This document shows, piece by piece, positions 17,128 through 25,045 of a stretch of DNA of 64,000 nucleotides. The position numbers were made by a program, and so were the translations under genes. Numbering within the stretch: the first letter of the stretch is position 1; each line of letters opens with the position of its first letter. The notes beneath the pieces were generated by a model. The model made no database searches. It saw nothing but the letters and a program-made list of their open reading frames with translations, and was not told the origin of the DNA. Origin of the DNA: Acidobacteriota bacterium (GTDB lineage Bacteria; Acidobacteriota; Terriglobia; Bryobacterales; Bryobacteraceae); NCBI GenBank assembly GCA_016213775.1, contig JACQZR010000242.1, positions 1-64,000 on the forward strand. Direction: 5' to 3'.

Positions 17128-17143
17128 ATCTTTATATCAAGAT
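17128..17143. promoter_or_regulatory. MarR operator (palindrome)
   Basis: ATCTTTATATCAAGAT is a 16-bp palindrome with a single mismatched pair, located four bases before the GTG start of the MarR gene. Its half-site ATCTTGA resembles MarR/MhqR-type operators known from quinone-responsive regulons. The position would block transcription of the MarR-pirin operon. Confidence 0.65.
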
Positions 17144-17185
17144 GTTTGTGGAGGCGAAAAAGATTCAACCTCGCTGGGGTCCGGC

Positions 17186-19669
17186 CTATTGATGGCGAAT
17201 CGCCGCGATCGGATCGGTGCGCACGGCCCGGCGAGCCGGCACATAGGCCGCCGCTGCTCCGCAGGCCACGATTATCAGGGCAACGGGAACCACCAGCAAC
17301 GGGTCCACTCCCAGGATTTGAGCGACTGACGACTCCAGCACAATCACTGCAGCGCCCGAAAGCGCAGACCCGATTGCGATGCCGGCGACCGTCAGCGCGG
17401 TAACGTCGCCCACCACCAGCCGCGTCAGGTCACTCGAGCGCGCGCCCAACGCGATCCGGATGCCAAGCTCGTTGGTGCGCTGTGCGACGGCGTAAGCCAC
17501 GACGGCATAGAGGCCCACACCGGCAAGCAGGAGTCCCAACCCGCCCAATGTGCCAAGCGACACAGCGGCAACGCGGAACAGTCCCAGTTCTTTGTCCTGC
17601 CGCTGCTTCATCGTCATCGCCTCGTTTACCGGGAGTTCGGGGTGCGCCAGTTGCACCTCCTGGCGCATCAGGCCCACCAGCGCATCTTCATTGTGCGATG
17701 TGCGCGCGACGAGAGTGGTGGGCATCACCTCATTCTGCGCCGCCGAGCGGTAGAAAGTTTTCTTCGGCGCGGCGCTCACCATATCGATGCTGCGCACATT
17801 CCCCACCACGCCGACGATTTGCATTGGCTTGCTATCCGCTTCAGCGAATCGGAGCCGCTTGCCGACTGCGTTGGGCGTGCCGAAAAACCGGCGCGCAAAG
17901 GCCTCGCTCACCACCATCACTTCAGGGGAATTCGGTGAATCGCGGTCGTCGAATACACGGCCAAACAGCACCGGGATACCGATCGTCTTGAAGTAGCCGG
18001 GACCTGCCCAGCGGCCTTCCACGCGGATGGAGTCACCGGCGCCGGCTCCATCGCGGAGGATCTCCTTTTCGAATTGGCCGTCTACCGGCAGCCCGATGGT
18101 GAGAAACACACTTTCCACGCCGGGCAGTGACGCAATCCTTGCGCGCAACTCGCCGAGCGCGGCCAGCGCGCGGGGCATGTCATAGCCTGCGTAACGAGGG
18201 TCAGTTTCCACGATGGCGAGACCTTCCGGTCGATAGCCGACGCTGCGATTCTGGGTGGCAGTGAGGACACTCATGGCGAGCCCGGCGCTCACCAGCAGCA
18301 GGAAGGACGCCGTCACCTGACCGGTGACGAGGGCGTTCTTCAGCGTGAACCACCCGCGGGCCAATGAAAGGGAACTCCCCGATGAACCTCTCTGATCCCG
18401 CAGCGATCCAGCGACGTCGAGCCGTGTGGTATGCAGAGCGGGCGTCAGACCAAATGCGAGTGCGCACAGCGTCGCCATGACGATGGCGAATCCAAGCACG
18501 CGATAGTCGAGCTGCATACTGATGATCACCGGCATATCCACTGTCGCGAGAAAGCGAAGCCCCCAGTGCGCGAGCGCGACGCCTGCGGCTGTTCCCGCTA
18601 TGGCGAGGACGAGGCTCTCCATGAGCAGGTGGCGAATCAACTGCCAGCGTGTCGCGCCGAGAGCGAGCCGCACGGAGATCTCGGCGGAACGAGCGCTGCT
18701 GCGGACCAGAAGCGGAGTTGCCAGATTGCTGCATGCGATGGCGAGCACGAGTCCGACGACTGCAAACCCCGTTGTGACGGCAGGCTTGAGGAATCGCTCG
18801 CGCGGATGAATGTGCACGTCATCGGTGGCGAGCACGGTGATACCCCGTCTGGGATCAGTGTCGGGATAGTCGGCGGCGAGCCGGCTGGCGGTGACGTTCA
18901 TCGCGGCCTGCGCCTGCTGGAGTGTCACCCCGTCTCGCAGCCGGGCGCGAACTTGCAGGAACAGGTTTTCGCGCTTCTCCAACATGCGCGAAGCGGCGGA
19001 CTTGGGCACGCGTTGCTCCTTCCTGCCGATGGGCATCCAGAGAGCGGAGATAAGGGAGTAGCTTTGCGCGCTGTTGAGCGTAGCCGGCCCTACGCCGATC
19101 ACCTGGACGCGTGCTCCACCGACGATGAGCGTCTGGCCGAGGACGTTCGGGTCTGCAGCAAAGTCGCGCTTCCACGCAGTCCAGCCCAATACGGCCACCG
19201 GCTCCGCCCTGTGCTCTTCTTCGGCTGTGAACCACCGGCCCAGCGACGGCCGCATCCCGAGGACATCGAGGTAATTCGAGCTGGCGTATTCGAAAAGGCT
19301 GCCGCGGATAGTGCCCGTCTTGCCCTGCGCATCCAACGTCTGGTAACGGCCCTCTGTCATCTGCGCGCCGCCGACCGAGGCAAACACCGCGGACTCCCGT
19401 TGCAGATCGAGAAACGCGGGATAGGAGACTCCCTCCGGCTCGCCGGATTTGGCTTCGTTCTGGTAAATGTTCAGCAGCCGTTTACTGTCGGTGAACGGAT
19501 GTGGCTGCAACAGCGAGTTATTCAGGATACTGAAGATGCCAGCGTTTGCTCCGATGCCGAGCGCAAGGATAACGATAGCTCCGGCGCTGAACTGCCAGTC
19601 CTTCACCAGTCGGCGTAGGGCGTGTTTGCAGTCGCGCCGAAGCGCATCGAGCATGTTCCCTTCAAACAT
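17186..19669 (-). CDS. orphan duplicated MacB/FtsX ABC permease
   Basis: An 827-aa inner-membrane protein with the acidobacterial duplicated orphan permease layout: N-terminal helix (SAGAIVILALGIGANAGIFSI), MacB periplasmic core domain, three helices of an FtsX block (~residues 275-400), a linker, a second helix and periplasmic domain, and a second FtsX block at the C-terminus (LASLGLLLAGVGLYAVVAYAV-like, with the NELGIRIALGA motif). No ATPase gene is near, as usual in this family. ATG 19669 has GGA seven bases upstream; a GTG at 19684 is an alternative. Substrate unknown. Confidence 0.9.
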   Translation of the reverse strand: MFEGNMLDALRRDCKHALRRLVKDWQFSAGAIVILALGIGANAGIFSILNNSLLQPHPFTDSKRLLNIYQNEAKSGEPEGVSYPAFLDLQRESAVFASVGGAQMTEGRYQTLDAQGKTGTIRGSLFEYASSNYLDVLGMRPSLGRWFTAEEEHRAEPVAVLGWTAWKRDFAADPNVLGQTLIVGGARVQVIGVGPATLNSAQSYSLISALWMPIGRKEQRVPKSAASRMLEKRENLFLQVRARLRDGVTLQQAQAAMNVTASRLAADYPDTDPRRGITVLATDDVHIHPRERFLKPAVTTGFAVVGLVLAIACSNLATPLLVRSSARSAEISVRLALGATRWQLIRHLLMESLVLAIAGTAAGVALAHWGLRFLATVDMPVIISMQLDYRVLGFAIVMATLCALAFGLTPALHTTRLDVAGSLRDQRGSSGSSLSLARGWFTLKNALVTGQVTASFLLLVSAGLAMSVLTATQNRSVGYRPEGLAIVETDPRYAGYDMPRALAALGELRARIASLPGVESVFLTIGLPVDGQFEKEILRDGAGAGDSIRVEGRWAGPGYFKTIGIPVLFGRVFDDRDSPNSPEVMVVSEAFARRFFGTPNAVGKRLRFAEADSKPMQIVGVVGNVRSIDMVSAAPKKTFYRSAAQNEVMPTTLVARTSHNEDALVGLMRQEVQLAHPELPVNEAMTMKQRQDKELGLFRVAAVSLGTLGGLGLLLAGVGLYAVVAYAVAQRTNELGIRIALGARSSDLTRLVVGDVTALTVAGIAIGSALSGAAVIVLESSVAQILGVDPLLVVPVALIIVACGAAAAYVPARRAVRTDPIAAIRHQ

Positions 19670-19754
19670 GGGGATTCCTTTCACCGTTTAACCTCGCTCA
19701 TAAGGCTAGACGGAGAAGTGCGCCGGAAATTACAGGCAGCGGAGAAATGCGCAC

Positions 19755-20693
19755 TCAAACTGTGTTTCTTGGCGACCCGTTCCAGAAGCTATCGATGTTG
19801 GTTAATGCCAGGGCCAGACCCGCTTCCAGCACCTCGGGCGTGATGCCCGCGCAATGCGGCGTGAGCACTACGTTATCGAGTTGGGTGAGCGGATGGCCCG
19901 CGGGCAGCGGCTCCTGATCGAAGACATCGAGACCCGCGCCGGCGAGGTGGTGCGAGCGCAGCGCCTCAATCAGCGCGGCCTCATTCACAATCGGGCCGCG
20001 CGCCGTGTTGATGAGGATCGATCCCGGCTTCATCATGGCCAACCGCTCGGCGTCGAGGAAACTCGCGGTCTCGGAGGAGAGCCGCAAATGGAGGCTCACC
20101 ACATCACTTTTCCGCAGCAGTTCGTCCAATGGAACGAACGTGAAGCCGAGCGCCGGATTGGGATGCATGGTCCAGGCGATCACCTTCATGCCGATGCCTT
20201 GGGCGAGCTTGGCGAATTGCCTCCCGATGGCGCCCAGTCCGATGATCCCCATCGTCTTGCCATGCAATTGAATCGCGTTGCCGCGCGTCCACTGTCCTGC
20301 GACAACGCTCTGATGGACCGGTACGATGCGGCGCGCCACCGCCAGCATCAGCATCAGGGAATGCTCGGCAATCGATGGCGCAGACACACCGGGAGTATTG
20401 GTGACTGCGACGCCGTGACGCGCGGCGGCGGCGAGGTCGACGTTGTCGGTGCCCGTGCCCCAGATGGAGAGCAGCTTCATCTCCGGGCAGGCCATAAACA
20501 CCTCCTCCGTGAAGCGTGTGGACGACCGGACATTCACCACGGTGTCGAAGTCGCGAATCCGTTCGATGAGAGCGGCGGTGCTCCCCGGCAGCGTGTCGTG
20601 GTAGGCGATGGAGCCGCGGTCCGGACGCTGCTGATAGGCGCGGCTCAACGCCATCACGGCGGGGTAGTCGTCCGGAATCACGATAGTGGGCAT
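19755..20693 (-). CDS. D-isomer specific 2-hydroxyacid dehydrogenase
   Basis: A 312-aa cytoplasmic NAD-dependent dehydrogenase. The NAD-binding turn GIIGLGAIGRQFAK lies near residues 150-163. The catalytic Arg is in VNVRSSTRF/NTARGPIVNE, the Glu in DVFDQEPLP and the His in LTPHCAG. Closest in type to phosphoglycerate or hydroxypyruvate reductase-like enzymes; the exact 2-oxoacid is unknown. ATG 20693 begins the typical N-terminal strand (MPTIVIPDDY). Monocistronic on the minus strand. Confidence 0.9.
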   Translation of the reverse strand: MPTIVIPDDYPAVMALSRAYQQRPDRGSIAYHDTLPGSTAALIERIRDFDTVVNVRSSTRFTEEVFMACPEMKLLSIWGTGTDNVDLAAAARHGVAVTNTPGVSAPSIAEHSLMLMLAVARRIVPVHQSVVAGQWTRGNAIQLHGKTMGIIGLGAIGRQFAKLAQGIGMKVIAWTMHPNPALGFTFVPLDELLRKSDVVSLHLRLSSETASFLDAERLAMMKPGSILINTARGPIVNEAALIEALRSHHLAGAGLDVFDQEPLPAGHPLTQLDNVVLTPHCAGITPEVLEAGLALALTNIDSFWNGSPRNTV

Positions 20694-20985
20694 GCTGAAT
20701 AGTCTACTGAGGACGAGTGGTTTCTTGTTGGGCGGACGACTCGTCCCGGAGAGCCTGCTTGCCAGTGTGCGAGAAGTCGCGGAACAGCGCGGATGGACCA
20801 TACAAGTGGCCTGAAGAAGCGCAGACCGCTTGCAGTCACCGTTAGGAACAGGTCGGCACCGTGTGCGCAGGCTTCAGCGAGGACGACTCGCGGCGAGCCG
20901 TCACAAGTATGAGAAACTTCGGTCGTGGGGCTCGGCTTTAGCCGGCGCGGAACTTCAGTTCCGCCTGGGGACGCGGGATGAGGAT
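20694..20985. other. intergenic region with palindromic elements, no gene
   Basis: With the promoter-like block that follows, a gene-free stretch of 333 bases. It holds an 8-bp inverted repeat (GGACGAGT 20711-20718 / ACTCGTCC 20739-20746) and two adjacent short palindromes (CGGCT-tt-AGCCG 20933-20944, GCGGAAC-ttca-GTTCCGC 20947-20964). No coding frame resembles a known protein. Confidence 0.6.
20933..20964. repeat. tandem palindromes (REP-like intergenic element)
   Basis: CGGCTttAGCCG and GCGGAACttcaGTTCCGC lie two bases apart. The design (two short perfect palindromes in tandem, in a non-coding gap) matches the element at 15728-15767 although the sequence differs. Confidence 0.55.
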
Positions 20986-21026
20986 GCGATATGATACCCC
21001 TCCAGAGGTGCTCATGAGGGTTCTCC
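20986..21026 (+). promoter_or_regulatory. copy of the 27005-27045 promoter/start block
   Basis: 37 of 41 bases match the block that holds the -10-like TATGAT, ribosome site CCAGAGGT and first codons of the receptor gene at 27033. Here the block includes ATG 21014 but the reading is out of frame with the kelch sequence that starts immediately after it at 21027. Confidence 0.7.
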
Positions 21027-22095
21027 GCAGAGATATTCGACCCCGTGACAGAGACCTTCACGTCATTGGCTGGAATGGCTAACGGGCGGAGTTCACACGG
21101 AGCGGTGCTGCTCGGCAATGGACGGGTCCTTATAGTTGGCGGATATCAAAGCGGCCTAGGCCCGGAGGCGGAGATTTTCGACCCGGCGACTCAGACCTGG
21201 ACGTCTACATCTCCTCGATTACACGGTGCCGACGTCACTCTTGCCACTTTACCGAATGGTAAGGTGCTGATAGCGGCCGGAACCTATACGAGTGCCGTCG
21301 ATCTGTTTGATCCAGGAACGGGCACATGGCAGGCCATGAATTCACTGGTGTATGTTCGCCACACCGCAACCGCCTCCACGCTCCCCAGCGGCAAGGTACT
21401 GATTGCTGGTGGGAATGACGGATATACTGCTTCCTATACGGCCGAGATTTACGATGTGAACGCCAACAATGGCGCGGGCGGCACCCGGCAGCCTGACCGT
21501 GGGGAGGTTGGCTGCATTCGGCTGTTAGCCTCCCCAATGGTGACGTGCTGATGGCTGGAGGGCAGGTGATCCCTCCTCCTGCCCCGGTGAGCAGCAATTC
21601 CACGGCAAACGCTCAACTCTACAGCTACCAATCCAACAGCTTTGCATACGCACCGCCCATGTTGGCGCCGCGTGTCGCCTTCCCCATGGCCCTTCTCCAG
21701 AATGGTCAGGTATTGATCTGCGGAGAACTACGCAGCAGTTCACTGCCGCGCTACAACGTTTGTTTGCTTTATGACTCCACGAAAGCAGTGCAAAGCGGTT
21801 CCACTCTGCCAATTGGATGCAGTTGTGCGACATGAGCGGCAACAACCTCTCCGCTTCCAACATCGTTGCGCACGCGATGAGCATCACCCAAGTTTCCAAT
21901 TCCATCGATGGGCCTGTCCAGGACTCCGGGAATGCGAATCCGGACAATGACTTTCGCTTCGACTCTTCGCTTGGCGGGACAGGTGGGTATATCTTCAATT
22001 TGAAGACCACGGGGCTGACCATTGGAACATATCGGTTGAACTTCGTCGTTACTGGCGATACCTTCGTTTGCGCAGCACCGTTTCAAGTCAGATGA
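21027..22095 (+). pseudogene. kelch-repeat / PxKF-domain secreted protein, frameshifted and 5'-truncated
   Basis: The sequence begins inside a kelch repeat (AEIFDPVTETF), so signal peptide and first repeats are lost. Kelch repeats (GNGRVLIVGGY, PNGKVLIAAG, PSGKVLIAGGND) run in one frame to about 21480, continue as SLTVGRL in the next frame, then as AVSLPNGDVLMAGG in the third from about 21520, and the C-terminal PxKF-like domain (VQLCDMSGNNLSAS, PDNDFRFDSSLGGTGGY) returns to another frame near 21817. At least three frameshifts are needed, so it is dead unless the assembly is wrong here. Confidence 0.8.
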
Positions 22096-22269
22096 TCGAC
22101 GCAGATCTACAATGTGAAGCTGATGTGCTCGACATGATGCCCACCGCCGACGAAAAGAGCCGCCGAGAGTCTTCCGCTATCGAGCATGAGGACTCCCTCA
22201 TTTCGCCCGAGGAAGGCCTCACCAAGGCCGCAAACACCAGCGCGTAAGGTAGTCTGAGTTCTTCGCGGA

Positions 22270-22301
22270 AAGGCGCGGGCATCCAACAGTGTCCGCGCCT
22301 T
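22270..22301. terminator. bidirectional stem-loop between convergent genes
   Basis: A perfect 9-bp inverted repeat (AAGGCGCGG 22270-22278 / CCGCGCCTT 22293-22301) with a 14-base loop sits between the kelch pseudogene and the convergent propeller gene ending at 22316. T-runs are short, so efficiency is uncertain. Confidence 0.45.
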
Positions 22302-22315
22302 CATCATTCCTGGAG

Positions 22316-24298
22316 CTACCGGGGAAGGATGTTCTCCATCACCCAACCTTCGTAATTATGCCGGCCGCCGGCCCACGCGAGCCGCGAACCATCTTCGTTC
22401 ACCGTAAGGTACTCCATCCAATCTCCCGTGATGCCCGTGAACACTGGCTCGCCTCCAGCAGCGGGAACACGCCAAATCTCCAATGGCTTGTCCCACGATT
22501 TCACTTTCTTGAAGAAGATGTAGCGGCCGTCCGGGGTCCAACGAACGCTGGGCAGCCTTCTGTCGATTCGCTCGCCCGCAGGCAACTGAACAAGGACGCG
22601 AGGTTCTCCGCCGGCAGCAGGCCCTACCAGAAGCGTGCTCCTCTTGTTGTCAGCCCATGCGAGTTGCCGGCAGTCGGGAGAAACATCGAACGCGGGCTCG
22701 GACTGGGGTGTGTTGACTTCCTTTCGAACTACCCAGCGCTTTCCCTCTACAAGCGACAGTAGTCTGTATTCCTGGTCCTTTCGCTGCATCCACACCCCTG
22801 CTTTGCAGGAATTGGTGCTCCCCGGTGGAACATCCTGAAACGCAATCGGAAGATCGATGAGTTTCTGTTGACCCCAATCGACGACTAAATACTTCTCGCC
22901 GGTTCGCGCCACCGCCCTCCCATCAGGCAGCCAATGGACTCCCATCACGAACGGTTGGCTGCCGGTGGAAACCACCTTCTCCGCGGAAGTGGCGAAGTCG
23001 AACAAAACGATCTCAGTCCTCGCCTCGCGGCCTCGATGGTACACCAACTGTTTCCCGTCGGGAGAGAACCTGGGTTCGCGGTGCGTCCCAGTGAGTGCTG
23101 CGGGAATCTTCACCGGCGCGGCCTTCTGCTTTCCGCTGGCAACATCCAGGTCGGCGATGTGAACGTCGTACGATCCACCGGTGTCACTCGGATGGTAGTA
23201 GAACTTTCCCGAACGGTCGAACCCCGCACTGCTCACCCTGCCAAGATTGCCCTGCACACGAACCGCTTCACCGGTAGCTCTTCCGTCTTTGAATGGAACT
23301 AGGTAGGCTTGGATGCTGCCGGAGCGATTGCTGGAGAAAAGGACGTAATCGCCAGCCGGAGCCCATCCCAGGAATGTCTCGTCGGCAGGATATGACACGA
23401 GCGGTGACTCAGGACCATTGGGTATTCCGTTCAGCAGGGGAAGCACTGTAATGTCGCCGTCCGCCTTGTCCTTGCGGGTCAGTGCCAGATACTTGCCATC
23501 AGGAGACAGGCGGCTGTTGTACGGGTCGACGTCTGTTACGCCGAGTTCCTTCACCGAGCCATCGGAGACAGAGATTAGCGTGAGCATCCGCTTCTTAGAC
23601 CGATCTCGCGCGGCCAGCAAATGTGTTCCGCCGGGCAGCCAGTCGATGACACTAAGCCAATCATTCTTGCTTTCCAAAAGAACACGTGGCGAACCTCCGG
23701 ACACTGGCTGAATTCTCAGTTGCCCAGGTGCGTCATTCCACCAATAGGCGAGTTGTTTGCCATCCGGCGAGAACACCAACCGGCCGGGAAAGCCCTTGTA
23801 ATCCAGCCACGACGCTTCCGTGGTGACCAGTTTCGTCTCACGAGTCATTGTGTCAAACAGTGCCGCGTTCCCCGTTACCCAGTGGATGAACGCCAGATAC
23901 CGCCCATCCGGCGAAGGCGTGCCCATGTTGCCCATATACGGACCATCGAACAGCTTCCGCGCCTGAACCTGCCGGGCGCCCGGCCTTCCTCCAAGCCGCG
24001 ATTGCGCTATCGAAGCTTCGGCCTGATCGCCATAGTCGCGCACGATCTGTTCATAGGTCTTGCGCGCCTCCTGGTTGCCTTGCTTCTCGTAGCACTCGGC
24101 CAGTTTCAGCATCGCTTTGGCCGCCGTGCCGCGGTTCCCTCCGGCCTGGCGGGCCGCACGTTTGTAGAGTTCGATAGCGCCTTTGAGGTCACCGTCAACA
24201 GTTTCTTTTTGCACGCCTCTCTGCAAAAGCACCTCCGCGTTCTGTGCCAACAGCAAGCAGCCGCCGGCGACGATCAGGGCAAGTAGATTTCGTTTCAT
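22316..24298 (-). CDS. secreted TPR / TolB-like beta-propeller protein
   Basis: A 660-aa exported protein: signal peptide (residues 1-18, LLALIVAGGCLLLAQ), a TPR-like helical segment (~20-105, GAIELYKRAARQAGG...AMLKLAECYEKQG), then WD40/TolB-like blades with SPDGK/xDGRYLA motifs (SPDGRYLAF, SPDGKQLAY, SPDGKYLAL, SPDGKQLVY). Probably a periplasmic binding or scaffold protein. ATG 24298 has AGGAGG eight bases upstream. It follows the OmpR-type regulator by 72 bases on the same strand and is probably in its operon. Confidence 0.85.
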   Translation of the reverse strand: MKRNLLALIVAGGCLLLAQNAEVLLQRGVQKETVDGDLKGAIELYKRAARQAGGNRGTAAKAMLKLAECYEKQGNQEARKTYEQIVRDYGDQAEASIAQSRLGGRPGARQVQARKLFDGPYMGNMGTPSPDGRYLAFIHWVTGNAALFDTMTRETKLVTTEASWLDYKGFPGRLVFSPDGKQLAYWWNDAPGQLRIQPVSGGSPRVLLESKNDWLSVIDWLPGGTHLLAARDRSKKRMLTLISVSDGSVKELGVTDVDPYNSRLSPDGKYLALTRKDKADGDITVLPLLNGIPNGPESPLVSYPADETFLGWAPAGDYVLFSSNRSGSIQAYLVPFKDGRATGEAVRVQGNLGRVSSAGFDRSGKFYYHPSDTGGSYDVHIADLDVASGKQKAAPVKIPAALTGTHREPRFSPDGKQLVYHRGREARTEIVLFDFATSAEKVVSTGSQPFVMGVHWLPDGRAVARTGEKYLVVDWGQQKLIDLPIAFQDVPPGSTNSCKAGVWMQRKDQEYRLLSLVEGKRWVVRKEVNTPQSEPAFDVSPDCRQLAWADNKRSTLLVGPAAGGEPRVLVQLPAGERIDRRLPSVRWTPDGRYIFFKKVKSWDKPLEIWRVPAAGGEPVFTGITGDWMEYLTVNEDGSRLAWAGGRHNYEGWVMENILPR

Positions 24299-24370
24299 AA
24301 CAGCCTCCTGTACCAACCATAGGAAGCGGCTGTCAGGTGACGACAAGAGTATTGTGGGGATTCAGTGAGG

Positions 24371-25045
24371 TTATCCATCGAAACGATATCCAATCCCTCT
24401 GATGGCGACAATCCAGCGAGGCTTCTCGGGCGGGTCGTCCAACTTCCGGCGAAGGTTGACGATGTGCGTGTCCACCGCGCGATCGGTGACAAATACGTCG
24501 CGGCCCCAAGCCATGTCGATGAGCTGCTGCCGGCTCAGAACATGCCCGCGGTTCTTGACAAAGACTCCAAGCAGATTGAATTCTATTGGCGTGCAGTTGA
24601 GCACTTCCCCAACCCGGCGCACCTCGCGCCGCGCAAAATCCACTTCGAAATCGCCAAAGGCCAGCAGGTCGGAAGCCGGCCGTTCCAGGCGGCGAAGCAA
24701 CGCCCGGATGCGCGCACGAAGCTCCCGCGGACTGAACGGTTTCGTCACATAATCATCCGCCCCAAGGTCGAGCCCGAATATCTTCTCCGCCTCGTGTGTC
24801 TTCGCGGTCACCAGAATAATAGGAGTTCGAACCCCGGCGCGGCGAAGGTCGCGGCACACGTCAAAGCCGTCTTTCCTGGGCAGCATCACGTCCAGCAGGA
24901 TCAAATCCCATTCGGGCTCGCGTCCGCGTTCGCATGCCGATTCGCCATCCGTTACCAGCGTCACGTCATACCCGTCCAATCGCAGATCGTCGCACATCAC
25001 CAGGGCGATGTCCGGATCGTCTTCCACTATCAGGATGCGGGTCAT
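24371..25045 (-). CDS. OmpR/PhoB family response regulator
   Basis: A 224-aa regulator. The receiver domain has acidic residues E8/D9/D10, phospho-acceptor D52 (LLLDVMLP), and the Lys in LVTAKT. The C-terminal winged helix (residues ~130-222, FARREVRRVGEVLNCTPIEFNLL...VDTHIVNLRRKLDD...GIGYRF) is typical of DNA-binding to tandem direct repeats. The ATG overlaps the kinase... the kinase gene upstream ends at 25042, giving a four-base ATGA overlap. Likely target: the 11-bp repeats at 26959. Confidence 0.93.
   Translation of the reverse strand: MTRILIVEDDPDIALVMCDDLRLDGYDVTLVTDGESACERGREPEWDLILLDVMLPRKDGFDVCRDLRRAGVRTPIILVTAKTHEAEKIFGLDLGADDYVTKPFSPRELRARIRALLRRLERPASDLLAFGDFEVDFARREVRRVGEVLNCTPIEFNLLGVFVKNRGHVLSRQQLIDMAWGRDVFVTDRAVDTHIVNLRRKLDDPPEKPRWIVAIRGIGYRFDG

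Noticed and set aside
18431-19618. Long plus-strand open frame opposite the orphan permease
   Set aside because: No protein-like pattern, no ribosome site; the minus-strand permease explains the region.
20678-21118. Minus-strand open frame across the palindromic gap
   Set aside because: It runs over the palindromes and the copied promoter block and resembles no protein.
22092-22247. 51-codon plus-strand frame after the kelch pseudogene
   Set aside because: Acidic, low-complexity peptide with no family and no ribosome site; it begins inside the end of the pseudogene and is probably chance.
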